A stretch of DNA of 64,000 nt from Diplosphaera chodatii (GCA_032358165.1 JAALGY010000017.1:496001-560000), one strand, 5' to 3'. Shown: positions 1 to 12,643, counted from the first letter of the stretch. The notes: generated by a model not told the origin, from the letters alone. Numbers and translations: made by a program.

Positions 1-27
1 ACAAGCACAGGGCAGCCGGACGCACAG

Positions 28-3000
28 ATGCCAGCGAAGCGGACATCCTGGGCAGACCTTGTGGCTCGACATGAGACTCCGGCTGCGCAGGCGGCACCAG
101 CGCCGTTGCCTTCAGTCCCAAAGGCGTCCCCACCAACCTCTCCATCGGCACTCCGACTCCACAGTTCCAGCAGCAGCCCTGCGGCGGACACTGACGCCGC
201 TGGCGGCGCCAGCCCTAAGGCAGATGCAGCTAAAGCGGAAGAAGAGGGCTGGACGCAGGTGCACTTTCAGGAGCATTATTAGGAACTAGTTCCTACAGTG
301 TGTGAATGATCAAGCACATACACCAATCAGCTACTGCAGTCAGAAGCGTGCAACTGTCATGCATCTGTTATGAGGGTTGCAGCTTCTGCGTGACATCAGA
401 GCACCACAGTCTGACATCACAGCTGTGCATGAGATGCAGGTGGCGGGGCGATCCAGTGGCAGCCGGCGGCGCTCTTCGGGCAGCAGCGACATGCCGGAGT
501 CACCATCCCGGGGGCCGCGCCGGCAGCAGCCGCCGCCCGCACGGAATGGCAGCGGTGGCGGGAATGGCAGCAGGCAGCGGCGTGGGCCCCCTGCGCGTAG
601 CAGCAGCAGTGGTGTGCTCTCGGAACCTGCACTTTGCATTCGGGGCAGGGCACGAGGTTTGGGGGAGCAGCACATGTTGTGCCGAGCATTTGCACCTGGT
701 TGCAGCGCAACACGGAGCCTGCGTACTATCCATACCCGTGCAGCAGTTCCAAACAAATGATCTGCTGGCTTGTTTGGTTACAGGTGAGACGAGCAGCGAC
801 GCTGGCATTGCCACTGCGCTGCGGTCAGGGCCGCCACTGCGAGGCTTCGGATCGGGCTTTGCAGCTGATGGCCCCCGTGCTGGCGCTGGCACACAGGTGA
901 GGTCTCAGGCGCCTCTGTTAGCTCCCTGTCATGTGTTGCAAGTTGTGGTCCGGCTCCTGTAATTAGGCTCCTGCCAACTGCGTCTGCTGTCGTGCTCCGT
1001 GCGTCCCCTCAGACAAGCCGTGTGCATTTGGCCCGCTGGTGAAGCGCGAATGATGCCCATGTCAATGCACTGAAGGCCAAGCATATGGCTGATGCACTCG
1101 AGTCCCTGCTGAGGCCGTCACGATGATGCTTGACTGCAGTCGTCAAGCTGGCGGTCGGTAGAGCAGCCGGCGGCCAGGGCCAGGGACCAGCCGCCGCGCC
1201 CCAAGCAGCAGCCATCGTTGCCGCCGCCGGCGCGGCATTCGCAGCAGCAGCCACAGACCCAGCCGCCGTCATATCAGCACGCGGACGGCACGTCAGCTGA
1301 GCGCCATCCATTGAAGCAGGAGCCGTCCTCGCAACAAGAGCCGCACATGAACGGCGGGCTCTCAGAGGACGAGCCGCCACCAGCGCCACAGCCGCCAGCG
1401 CCAGAGCCACAGCAGCAGCAGCCACCGCCTTCAGAGGAGCAGCAGGTATACACTCAAAACAGGGTAGCCACTCAAAATTAGAAGAGCTCGCCGTGGTTGG
1501 TCTAGAGAAAATTTCTGCTTTCACCATCTGCTTTCAAACAGATGGTGGTCTGAAGGTTGACGTGAGGATGCTGCTGCAATTGAGGCGTGCATGTACGTTG
1601 ATGAAGCCAGTCCATATGTACACTGAGAAACCTCGACCCTGCAGGTGGCGGAAAATGGGGAGCCGCCGGCCGCGGAGCCTGACGCCGCAGTTGATGGCGC
1701 GGCGGGAAGGGCAGAGCCGGCGGCAGAACCCGAGTCCCATCCATCACAGCAGCCCCAGGCGGCGGCGGCCGAGCAGCCAGCCGCCGCAGAGGCGGCGGCG
1801 CCCCAGGCGGCGGCAGCCCCATCACCTGAACAACGAGAGCCTGGGCCAGAGCCTCAGCCTGAGCCGGCTGCAGAGCCAGCATCCGAGGCGGCATCAGAGG
1901 CAGCGGATGAGCCTGGCAAGCCCGAGGCAGCAGGGGGCGACAGCACTGCTGAGCAGTTGGCACAGGCAGCAGAAGAGCCGTCCGCACCACAGCTGGAGGC
2001 TGCTGCCGCGGACCACGAGGCAACCGATGGGCAGCAGGAGCTGGCGCCTGATGCTGCGAGCGCTGCGGGAAGTGGAGAGTCTGACAGCAGTCTCGGGTTA
2101 TCCGGGAACAAGGGCGGTGCAGAGGGCGGCAAGGCGGATGACGTTACACCCCGCCGCACAACCGACAGCGAGGAGGACGACCCCTCGATGCCCGGCACCC
2201 CCGACCAGGCAGGCAGCCACCAGGTGCGTGTCTTTGATGTTGGAGGCTCATCGGCGCAGGCCAGTGTGCTTCTGGCTCTGGCGCCTCACACAATGCTCAA
2301 GCTTCGGCACCTGTGCTGCAGCGTCCGCGGCCTGTTCCCTGTCGCAAGCGCGCACCGCTGCCATTGCCCCGGTCACCAGCGTGGCACCTGCTTCTCATCC
2401 CGTGTGTTGATGCTGCGGGCCACCTCACCACAGGTGGCGGGCAGCATGAGCACCGCCGAGGAGGACTTTTCCACCCCTGCAGCATCTGACGCGGGCGGCT
2501 CGGCCTCCGTCGCCTCTGGGCGCACCGCCAGCTTCGACCCGCTGGGCATGGTGCGGCCCCCCCTGCAGCAACTGCGCACATATCGTCAAGGGCTTCGGGC
2601 CCTGTGCCTGTTGGCTACATGGCCAAGGTGGCTGCGGCGTGTTCTGTGTTGCTCCGAGCCAGCAGTCCCGCATCAGCCGACCGTGAGCACAGCAGATGTT
2701 TCGGCGGGCTTTGCAGGTGGTCAACGCGTCCCCAGAGGACCAGGCCAAGGCGATTGAGCGGGCCCAAAAAGCTCGCGAGGCCGGCATGGACCAGTACTTC
2801 ACCAAGGGGTGAGATTGTTTCTGAGTTGTAAATGTCGAAATTTCCGCCAGCACAGTTGTCCCCGTGCAGTAGCCAGCAATGTTTGTGTTCACGGTCGGCG
2901 GCCTTTGAATCGCACCAGCGACGAAGGCAGCCCTGCCCTACGACAGCGATGGCTGAGGGTCGCCTGTGCTTCTACATAGGAATCGGGACAGTGCGCAGAC

Positions 3001-6000
3001 GCTGCTGCAGACGGCCGCGCGCGTGCTGCGTGACGCCGGCGTGGCGGGCGAGCCGCTGGCGTCGGCGGAGGCGGCGATGTCCGACTTCTACCGGTCGCAG
3101 GGCTTCCGGGAGGACGCCGCCGACCACCTGCGCCTGGCTGCCCAGGTGCTGTTCAGAGCCATGATCTTAGCTGTGAGTCTTGCTGCGTACCCCCTGGGAG
3201 CAGACCCTTGAACATCAGCCGTTCCAGCCTGCTCTTTATATCAGCGTGTCATCACTCACGGCTGAAGTGTCCGAAGTGGCACCCAGAGCAGCCAATGTGC
3301 GAGTGTTTGTCCCACAGATTGCGGAGGAAGCGGAGGCGGGGGGTGGCCCGCTGCCGCTGCCCACCACGACCAAGGTGCACAACAACTACGCCATCCTGCT
3401 CATGGAGCTGGGCCGCCCCCGCCAGGTGCGGGGTCCAGGCTTGCCTGTACCAACCCACATGCGCCTCCTGATGGCCAGCAGCCACTCAGCAGCTGCGTGC
3501 AGCATCGACGCCTGCCGGTGCCTTGCTGTTCTTGGGCGCAGCGCTGTCCTGACGGTCACGGGATGCCTCGGCGCAGGCTGTGGCGGTCGCGCGGCGCTTC
3601 GCCGACATGATGCTCGCGCGCTGCGGCCCCATGTCCAACTGGACGACGCACGCGCAGGGGGTGCTGGCGCGCGCGCTCTCCGCCGACAAGCAGTTTGTGA
3701 GTCACCTCCACCCTGCAGTGGATAACTGCGTGGCACATGTCCACGATTCAGATGACTCTGCACACGAAGCACAAGCAGGTTGCGCTGTCAATCTGAACAC
3801 GGAACAGCGAAGTGGTGTGCTGCTACTGGATGTCCTGCCCAATTGCCTTGCATGCCACCACACCATCAAGTTGCGGTGCTGCTTCACCCCCAGCATGCCG
3901 ACATCTGCTCAAGCCTGCCGCCTGTCCACTGCTACAGGGCGAGCTGGAGCAGCTCGTGACCACCGCTACTGCTGCGCTGCTGGCTGAGGCGCAGCGACAG
4001 TCGCCAGACGGCGGTGATGTGCCGGGAAGCCCAGTCGCCACAGCCGCAGCAGACGCCCCTCAGGCAACTACTTTCGGCAGCCTTTCACTTGAGCTACTGA
4101 CTCGAGTGCACCCAAAGGAGTGCCGAGACTTGCGCCTGTCTGGCTGGTGCTGTTAATCTCGATTGAATTGCGAGACGCGAGCAATCAAGTACGATATCTG
4201 GCATCAGACGGTACGGTCTGTGATCAGCAGACAAAACATCGGGCGTGCCAGACGCAGATGCTTTCCTGTGGTGCGTTTCCGCAGGCGTCCTCTGCGGCGG
4301 CCGGCGGCGAGGCGGTGCCTCCCCTAGCGCAGGCGCGCCGCGCGACGGTGACGCTGCTGCGGCTGCAGGGCCAGCTGCTGCTGGAGGCCAGGCGCATGGA
4401 TGAGGTGGGGGTGTACAGTTCCTTGTCGCCCAGGCCGCAAGTGCAGGCTGTAGCATGACGTTCGGCAGGTGTGGCACGCAACAGATGGCTGTGCAGCATG
4501 GTGGCACGCCTGTCGAGCAGCAGGCAACACAGCACCTGCAGGCAGTTGCAGGCGCGGAACCGTGCAGCTGAAGGTTGGCTGGTATTCGATGCACAGGCGG
4601 GCCCGGCGTTCAGGCGGGCAGATGCAGAGGCGGCCGAGGCGTGGGGCCCCGACACCAAGATGGCGTACAAGATCCGCTACGAGCTGGGCGAGTTCCTGAG
4701 GTGCGGCTGTCACCAGGGTTTAGGGTTTTTGCGGCTGTCACCACACCCGTCACATAGCATTCCTCTTTCTGCAGTCCTTAGGTTGCAGACAGACTCGCAC
4801 TGGTGTCGGACTCAGTCTACCGGCTGAGACAGCAGCTCCCCCACTGATGCATTCATCAGTCATGCCAGGATGTTGACGACGCCACCAATGACGCCCCACG
4901 TCCTGTCATTGGTGGAGTTGCACTGCTGTGGCACGACTGGTGTGACCGTGGAGCTTTAGGGGCACTCGTGCTTTTGATATATATGTGTGTGTGTTATACG
5001 CGTCGTGTGCATAGCATGGCACTATATGTGTTTGCATAAGCCGGCAACCCTGGCAGCCTGTTGGGTCAGATCCTATGTGTCAACCAGAGTATAGCGCTCA
5101 TGAAAGCCAACTTTGTGGCACTTGTGTGTCTCGGACCATCGCATACTGACCCAGCTTCCAACGATGTGCATGTCAACGAAGCAGAACAGGTGGTCAACAG
5201 CACCGATCCTGTGGATGCGCATGACGCGCAGTCTTAACATGCAGTCTTCCTACCAAACTTTCCTGCCATGCTTCTCAGGGAGCACGACGCCCCAGAGGAG
5301 CGGGCTGAAGCGGTGGAGGTGCACGAGTGGCTGCTGGAGATGACGCGGCGGCACCACGGCCCCGACGAGCACACCGGCGCTGCGCTCATGACCATGGCGC
5401 AGGTGCATTTCCGCCACGGCTATGGCTCACTGGGCTGAGGAGCATTCTGTGCTGCTGGCTACAGCATGAAGGCACATGGTGCATAGGTCGTGTGTAGACT
5501 CGATTGTGGTTAATGGTGGTAGCATATTATGGTCCCATTTGCCATGCTCTGCCGACTTGGTCTTTCAACACTGGATCGTACATGCAGGTGTACCTGAAGT
5601 CGGAGCGGGCGGCGGACGCGCTGGCGGCTGCTGAGCAGTCGATGGACATCATGCAGGTGCTGCACGGCAACCCTGTGGCCAGCCATGTACCTGCAACTCG
5701 CTGTGCTCAGTGCCTGTCACGACCCACACGGACTGGTTCACAGGTCTCGTCACTGACACAATCACGGCACGCTTCCTTGCAGAAGCTGTTCGGCAAGCGC
5801 TTCAAGAATGCGGACTTCTGGGAGACGCTGGCCAAGGCCCGTGAGGCGGTGCGCACCCCTGCTGCTATCTTTTCTGACGACCCCTTTCCTTCCTTAAAAC
5901 AAATGCAGCCGACCCGCCGGCATGGTGCTCAGCAGAATCTGCTCTGCCTGAGATGCAGCGCTGCTGCAGCAAAGCATGGTGACATCTCGTGTGCTGTGCT

Positions 6001-6112
6001 GCAGGGTGGGCAGGCGACAGCGGCCCGTGAGGCCAAGCGCGAGGCGCTCGCGCTGCGCAAGGCGGCTGCGGTGGAGGAGCAGCAGCGTCGGTGGGCAGTC
6101 ATGATGTCCTGA
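28..6112 (+). CDS. TPR-like protein with long low-complexity N-terminus (multi-exon)
   Basis: Not recognised as a named family. I read exons at about 28-258, 440-611, 784-896, 1140-1445, 1645-2223, 2434-2550 and 2717-2807, then at about 2981, 3320, 3580, 3940, 4285, 4550, 5280, 5586, 5781 and 6006. Codon phase fits across the early splices, which ties the 28-258 exon (KRTSWADLVARHE, ending EEEGWTQ) to the rest. The first ~500 residues are Ser/Arg-, Pro/Gln- and Ala/Glu-rich, probably disordered. From about 2981 the protein becomes helical with TPR-like segments (LLQTAARVLRDAGV, TKVHNNYAILLMELGRP, HGPDEHTGAALMTMAQVHF, RAADALAAAEQSMDIM), resembling kinesin-light-chain-type TPRs. A role as a protein-interaction scaffold is inferred. 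It may begin before the window. The end is either the stop at 6112 or, after one more phase-compatible splice, the stop at 6363. Confidence 0.6.
4702..4743 (+). repeat. 14-bp direct repeats flanking a telomere-type TTTAGGG tract
   Basis: TGCGGCTGTCACCA occurs at 4702-4715 and again at 4730-4743. The 14 bases between them are GGGTTTAGGGTTTT, the plant/Chlorella-type telomere unit. The block sits at the 5' end of an intron of the TPR-like gene, directly after the donor CTGAG|GTGCGG. Confidence 0.85.
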
Positions 6113-6363
6113 TGCTGCTCAAGCGTGCAAGCATCAGCATTGTAGGCGTGGTGTCGCCTGATTGTACAGCCTCGATCCAGCTCCTCGTCTACTGCACTCA
6201 CCACTGTGTCGGCTGGTTGCTCTGTCCGTGGAGCAGCGGTGTGCTGAGCTGTTTGCGGGGCGTTTGCAGGCGTGCCGGTGGCGGCATGCGGTCTGGTCTG
6301 CCGCTCGCCTCCAGCCGGCAGCAGCGGCGGCATCCTTCTTTCTCTGCCCACAGCTACATCTAG

Positions 6364-7472
6364 ACGACAGCAGCAGCTGCCGCGTGGCGCCAAGCTGGTG
6401 CCCTAAATCCCAAACCCTACTGCTCAGCATAGTGATTCCTGTGTGGGCAGTGAGCCAGCAGGTGAGGAGACAGCCAGATCGTGAGGTGTTTCAAGGCATG
6501 TGACAGCTGGCGCAAGACGGGCAGCGCTCCCTGGGCTTTGCCGGAGGGTGCGATAGGATCCAGCTGCGCAGACTGCTGCATCGGCTCTTGACAGCAATGG
6601 TGATGCGAAACCTGAGATGAGGGTAGCCGGTTCATGCTGGTGCCGGGGCCTCTGCGAGGGTGCAACGTTCTGCTTTCGAGGGCAAGGGCAAGGGCCGGGC
6701 AACCTTTCGGGGTCGATACTACTTTTGATTTTCTGGGTTTGACGGGGCGCTGGACACGCACTTAACCAGCCAGCAGCCGTTTGGTGCTGTGGCATACATC
6801 GCCAAAGCCTTTCTGTTGTCATAGGAGTGGCAGCGTGCGCTCGCACCAATTGTCAGTCGTGGCCATCATTGCTCACGGTGGTCGTGGGGTTATGCAGATT
6901 TTGAGGCATGCAACATGGTCAAGCAGCCTGACACGTAGTGCTGGTAGCTTGAGCTGTCATAGTTTGGACCTTCACATCTCGGCAGCATCACTTGCAGAGC
7001 AGCTGCTCGCACCAACACTTTATGGAATAGTGAGGCCGACTGCACAGATCTGCAATCTCATGTGCCCCTTCCAACTATGATGAGTGGGTCTGCAGCAGCA
7101 TGAGATCGGCAATGTCACACAGACACAGACACCCACACCCCACTTCCAACAGGACCCTTTGCCACTCAGGAGCTTCACGCCATGTGCATTTGCAGTCAAT
7201 GCATGATGGGGCAGCCCTGACTACAGCGCTGCCCGGTCCTTGGCTATCGGCTTCTTTGTGTCTGCTGCAAATGTCAACAGTGGACACTCATGCATTCTTG
7301 CCCGCATCGAGGCTTGATTACGCAAAACAGAGACCAGTACATAAGTCCCTTGCATGCGGATTATGGGGCACTGATGACACAGGCTGATTTGCACACGCAG
7401 CACATTGCACAACCCGCAAGGGGAGGTTGCTATTACACTCTCAATCAAACCTTCATTAGTGTACCTGCCACG
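6364..7472. other. Intergenic, no gene supported
   Basis: Open frames on both strands are short and overlapping, with no family motif and no convincing splice chain. It holds the 3' flank of the TPR-like gene and the 3' flank of F-box copy A, so the two genes converge here. A degenerate telomere-like CTAAATCCCAAACCCTA lies near 6403. Confidence 0.5.
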
Positions 7473-9400
7473 TCATGCTGGAGTGACCAGCTTTCTTGGC
7501 TTGCCATGCTGCAGCCGAGCGCCTTGCAGTTGCTCTTCTGAGATGAACTTCAGCTGAGGCGCTGCAAACTTGCCCCCATAGCGCACAAAACGCTGTGAAC
7601 GAGAGCACATCGGGACTTCGTCACTTAATACAGAAAATATTCTCATGTCAACATACAAGCAAGGGTGGCATTACAGCGAGCGCCCAGACAACAACAGCAG
7701 GCAAACGCACCAGATTCACCCCACCCCTGGCAAGCAGCACCACCTGTCAACCCACCAGTTTGGCCTAAGCCGGCAGCCATCATCATGCTGCACAAGCACA
7801 AGGCCCACATGCAGCGCAATACTCAGCACCTTTGGTATCTGACTATGTACCAGCTCACCGTGATACGCCGCACTCCTGCTGGATAGCCTGTTCGCATGGG
7901 CAACACAATTGGTCCTCGATCAAGCCACGCCACCAAACACCATGTCGACGGCAGCCATCAGTCATGCGCAGGGGTGGGAGTCACCATGGAAGCAGGCCGA
8001 GATGGAGTGCCATGCACCACATTCGGGATCCAACGTGCCAGTATTCCAAGCCTCCAGCCCAAGCCCCGTGTCAGTCATGCGGCTCCAACTTCCAACCTCC
8101 GCGACACCCTCATCAAGCACCAACCAGATCTGTACCAACACACAGAATCGCTGCATGTCAGCTGGGCATGCAGCCTCTTTGGGGCATAGCAGACATGGGG
8201 CATAGCAGACATGTACCCACTGAGCACATGCAACAAGTCATGGCATGGTGGGTTGTGGGCGCATAGTCTTCCATGATGATGCAGTTGTTAGCACCTTGCA
8301 TTCAGCCTCGAATTCTTTACGTGCCCCGTAGCAGACGCTGAATTGCAACGGTGGCGAGGTGTCCAGCAGCGCCTCTGCCTCCAAGCCGAGAAGCCGCGAT
8401 CTGATGTGAGCGCTGCCACCAGGTCTACAGGCTGCAGGGCCTCGCACCAACACGCTGAGGACGCCAGCACCCCTGTTCGCAGAGTTGCACACGCACCGAT
8501 CTTGACATCAACAAACTCGTAGTATGCACAGCACACCGAAAGGCACTTTAAGAGGCGCAAGGTTAGCCTGCTTGTGCCAACACGGGGCGCATCAGAGCAG
8601 CAGCAGGCGTTCCAAAGAGGGTCCAGAATATCATGACACACCGGGCCAGATCAGGTCGTCGTGGCCTTTGTACCGCTCGCCCAGAGCAGACAACGGCGTC
8701 GGCAGCAGGTCATTAGCTCTGCCGAGCAGTCCCTCAGCGCCACCATCCTCCCACTGCCAGTCGTATGCACCGCCCATTGTCGTCTGCACATCTCAATGGT
8801 GAATGCGATGGCTTTGCAACTATAGAACAGCGCCACCGTTTTCACGAAGGACGTCCTGGCGCCAGTCCTCTGAGCATGCTCATGCAGATAAACCGCGTGC
8901 CGTGCAGTTGAGCACAGAGCGCACCCGCCAAGGTTGCGACGTTCCCCTGACGCCATGCGGCAACGACGCCTGCGCTGACCACTGCAGCATGGAGTTGCGC
9001 AGCAGGTTGGCTGGAAGCTGCAGCAAGTACACGCACCGCAGCGGCAGCTGCGCCAGCCGCTTGTCGGCTGCCCTCAGCGCGTCGGCGGCCTGGGCATCAA
9101 GCACCCGAGGCCACCACTGCGCATCGCATTCCGCAGCGGCAGCCCTGCAATAATGGCACAAGGCTATGGACCATCAACAATCACTCTCTGCACGATCAAG
9201 ACGACAGAAACGCAGGTCTGCGTGGACGTTTGGTTTGCAGTGTGCTGGGTCCACACACACCATGATTTGCACACGGGTGCAGCGTGGCTGAGCACTTGCG
9301 AGGGCGAAAGGCAGTCAAAGACGAGCAGCAACTCGTCGTGTCCCAGGATGCTGTTGATGTTGACCATGCTGGCGTGCTTTGCTGGCCGCGTGGCGAGCAT
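7473..9400 (-). pseudogene. F-box protein copy A, with an internal frameshift relative to copy B
   Basis: Minus strand, start ATG at 9400. The first exon carries an F-box-like helix run (GHDELLLVFDCLSPSQVL, then VCKSW). Further exons are about 9140-8900 (WWPRVLDAQAADALRAADKR, LPLRCVYLLQLPANLLRNSM), 8800-8640 (LLPTPLSALGERYKGHDDLI), 8480-8290 (LQPVDLVAALTSDRG, LLDTSPPLQFSVCYG) and 7599-7473 (GGKFAAPQLKFISEEQ). Every block has a counterpart in copy B. Between VAALTSDRG and LEAEALLDT copy A is one base shorter than B (26 against 27 bases between shared anchors), so the frame breaks. Either this is a young pseudogene or there is a sequencing/assembly error or an unrecognised splice. F-box proteins bind Skp1 in SCF ligases; the C-terminal part matches no family I can name. 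Confidence 0.55.
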
Positions 9401-10871
9401 GCTACGCTCTGCTCGGACTGCAGGACTGATGAGATGATGCAAACGCTGATGAATTATCTGGCGGCCAGGGGTGCAGTAGCGAGCACTGGCAGCTTGCGCA
9501 CATCAAGCAAGGTACACATCATATCCTTAATGCATACCGACGACACACAGGTCGCCTGAGGTTGCAGCACTCGTTGTAAATCTTCCAAGATCCGGCCACG
9601 TGGCAGTACATCCACTAGCTCGCCTATCCTTCCAGGGAGTCCAGCAGGCGAAGCGGTGCTACCGTAACCGAATCAAAGAGGATGGCATCCAGGTGCAGCC
9701 TCCTGGCATCAGCGCCAAATAAAAGTGCCAGCAACCTCAATGGCAACTGCATGTGCTGTCGAGCGACGCAGGGTAGTTTGCCGCATGCGTGGAGTCCGCG
9801 TGCTGGCCGAATCGAACTGTTTGCTGCCTCGGCATGCACAAGAAGCTTTGGTCGAAGCGGCTGCAAAAGCACCGACGACAACACTGCATGCAAATCTGCA
9901 TGCGTGCTTCAACATGTTTGCCTTTAACAGCATCGCGGTCGCCGGCGCCGCCCAGCTGCCGTCGGAGCACTTTCGTCAGCAGGAAACCGGCTGCCACCAC
10001 CGCAGCTGCACGCAGCCGGCGCCAGCAGCCGCCACGCTGCCGCCAGACCCCCTCAGATCGCCCTCTCGGTCTGCAGCACGCCCTGACGCACAGGAGTCGC
10101 CAAAGCTGGCCTCTCTGCTCGGCTGCCAGCTGCATGGGGGCTGCACATGATTGCCTCCCTGTGCAGCGGCAGTGGCGTCGCCCCATCGTCCAATGCGGCG
10201 TCCTTGTCGCTGCTGTATGCGACGAGGCTCATGGCGGCAGCGCTGGCTGCGCGTGATTGCCGCAGGGCTGTCTGGGCGGTTTCGCATCGGCAAGGTGATC
10301 TCCTTGCGGATTGCCCGCTGCAGGGATGGTGCAACGGACTAGGGCCCTGGCTGCCAGGACAGACTGTTGACAATCTGCCACCCTCCAGTGAGCAGGCAGC
10401 TGTAACCATGCAGACTCAGGCCATGCTCATTACATATGCCTTGTCGCTGCCAAACCCGAACACCGTGGTGGTTTTGCTGTAGTCATATCGCTAACATGGC
10501 CCAAGATACACCAATTACCGGTATGGTACATGTGGCTGCTCAGGCAGGCACTCTACTGCAGTCATGCTGGCTCATCGGCATGCCCAAAATGTTGACAAAT
10601 TGCAGCCTTGCAAACTGCAGACACCATATTGCTGCATATAAGTGAATGGCCTACACGACCCAGCAGCGAGCAAGCAGCACTTTCTGCGCATGTGAGACAA
10701 TGAGCTGGGGCAAAGACAGACAGGAATGGGACGGAACCGAGCGTGCGATGTTGGGTACTGATCCTAATCAAATCACTGAGTATGCTGATAACATGGCACT
10801 CTGCAGACAGCAGTGTGACACTGCATACAGGACGCTGCAGCTTCCTGTATGCAGTGTCAACCCTCGTATCC
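9401..10871. other. Spacer between F-box copies A and B, no gene claimed
   Basis: Minus-strand frames here include one starting MSLVAYSSDKDAALDD (about 10233) and one with a hydrophobic stretch, RAAAVVAAGFLLTKVLRR (about 10030), followed by LPLRLLALLFGADARRL (about 9750). I could not join them with phase-compatible splices. A small membrane-protein gene is possible but not supported. A perfect hairpin lies at 10816-10859 (separate entry). Confidence 0.4.
10816..10859. repeat. Perfect 17-bp inverted repeat, 10-base loop, just 3' of F-box copy B
   Basis: The left arm TGACACTGCATACAGGA (10816-10832) is the exact reverse complement of the right arm at 10843-10859. The loop is CGCTGCAGCT. It begins 12 bases past the stop codon of the minus-strand F-box copy B, so it should be transcribed in that gene's 3' UTR. 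Confidence 0.9.
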
Positions 10872-12643
10872 TCAGCGTCCTGGCCCAGCGACCAGCTTCT
10901 GTGTCCGCTCATGCTGCTGCCGTGCGTTTGGCAGCTGCGCCTGCGGAATAAACTTCAGCTCGGGCGCCGCAAACTTGCCACCATAATGTCCCGCCTGTGC
11001 AGCAGGTTCAACAGAACGTCATCCACAGTGGAGACACACCGCATGCACCGTTGCCTAGCAGTGGCACCAAGGTTGTGCAACGAGCCAAGCAGCAGCATGC
11101 AGGAGCCGCACCCAGCCATTGTGATCCTTGCCTTGCAACATCACCTGAAATGTTCACAGCAGAAGATGGTGAGGCACCATCACACACGTGGTAAGCTCAT
11201 GGCCACGGATGTCGTGCGCAGATCAAGGTGCACCAACCAGCAGTTCGGCCTGTGACACTAGGCCAGCTCACCAGGGCACGCCGCACCCCAGCAGGATAAC
11301 CTGCACAAAGAGGGGCAACAGCAAGGGTCGTTGGTCTGAGTGTCACGACTGTGCAGCTGCAAGTCACAGTGACAACCGATTTGCTGCAGAGTGTGCCTCA
11401 CCATCGAGGCAGGCCGAGACGGAATGCCATGCGCCAGCATCAGGGTACTTTTTTCCAGATACCCAGGACGCCAGTGTAGGGGCAATGTTGCCTTCGCCTA
11501 GGAGGTCCACAATAACCTGCACAGCAGAGCAGCCTGCATCAGTTCACACACACTTTGCTCGTAACGACCCATGCCTGCTGGCACAGTCTGCACGCATCGT
11601 GATCCATCCCCCAGCAGAGCAGCCGGCTGACCTGGCACGTGGCCCCGCAATCAACACGTCTCCCGTAGCAAATGCTGAACTGCAGCGGCGGCGAGGTGTC
11701 CAGCAGCACTTCCGCCTCCAGATGCGAGAACCCACGATCATGCACCAGCGCTGCCACCAGGTCCACAGGCTGACTCAGTTGGCACAGGAAGTACGAGGAT
11801 GCCAGCACCCCTGCCGACAGCATGTCACATTCAACCCATGGTTGAGCATAGAGGCACACCATGGCAGCATAGAGGCACATCATGCCAGCAAAGGTGGTCC
11901 GATCTCGAGCTACATGAAGCCCTTACAAGACCTACCACTCACCAGGGATGGACAAGTCCCCCTGGCTGTCGCATCGCTCGCCCAGGGCTGGTAGCGGTCG
12001 TGGCAGCGGCTGTTGTGGGCCCTCGGCCATGCCAATACCACCGTGCTCTTCCAACACCCAGCCTTCCTGCATGGCCTGGTCCGCCTACCAACAGCGAATG
12101 CATCTGGTGAGTAATACGAATGTTGCACGATGAACATCCGATGATATGCCATGGCTGACATACCGAAAGCAGCTTGTGGAAAACACATTGGTCCACCCAA
12201 TGCTCAGGCCATTACTTACGCGCCATGGGTGAACAGCCGCCAAAACGTCCTGACCCTGCGCCGGCTGCTGCAGCATGCAATTGCGCAGCAGGTTGGCCGG
12301 CAGCAGCAGGAGGTGTATGCATCGCAGCGGCAGCTGCAATAGGCGCTCGTCCGCTGCCCTCACCGCAGCAGCCTCGGCAGCAGGCACCCGAGGCTGCCAC
12401 TCGCCGTCACACCGCGCGATGCCCGCCCTGGAAGCATGTGTATGAGCGTATGTCAGGCCACGTGTCTGGAGGGTCTCCTCAGACGGAAGGGATCGCATTC
12501 AGAGGGTGTCCACCTCCGCACCAGTGCTTGTTCACAGTGGCAGCGCGTAGCACGTCCACGGGCGGCAGCAAGTCAAATATGCACATCAGCTCTTCCTTCT
12601 GAAGCATGGTGTTGATCAAGCTTTCATCCTTGGCTGGTCGCAT
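10872..12643 (-). CDS. F-box protein copy B (multi-exon)
   Basis: Minus strand, start ATG at 12643 (MRPAKDESLINTMLQ), then an F-box run KEELMCIFDLLPPVDVLRAA. Following exons are about 12450-12220 (WQPRVPAAEAAAVRAADER, LPLRCIHLLLLPANLLRNC), 12080-11945 (HGGIGMAEGPQQPLPRPLPA, ALGERC), 11800-11600 (LSQPVDLVAALVHDRGF, LEAEVLLDTSPPLQFSICYG) and about 10985-10872 (YGGKFAAPELKFIPQAQ), ending in TGA at 10872. It is the intact partner of copy A; introns also align (for example around 11270-11300 with 7851-7890, and 11410-11440 with 7990-8020), so the duplication covered the whole gene. Probable SCF substrate receptor by the F-box; the conserved C-terminal region has no family I recognise, and exon borders are approximate. 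Confidence 0.6.

Noticed and set aside
9443..9464. Possible further copy of the split dyad, minus strand, upstream of F-box copy A
   Set aside because: The arm CTGGCGG is exact, but the other arm (ACGCTGA) matches only 4 of 7 bases and lies just 43 bases from the ATG; chance is likely.
9737..10256. Small membrane-protein gene (MSLVAYSSDKD..., AAAVVAAGFLLTKVL)
   Set aside because: The parts lie in different frames, and I found no splice that joins them convincingly.
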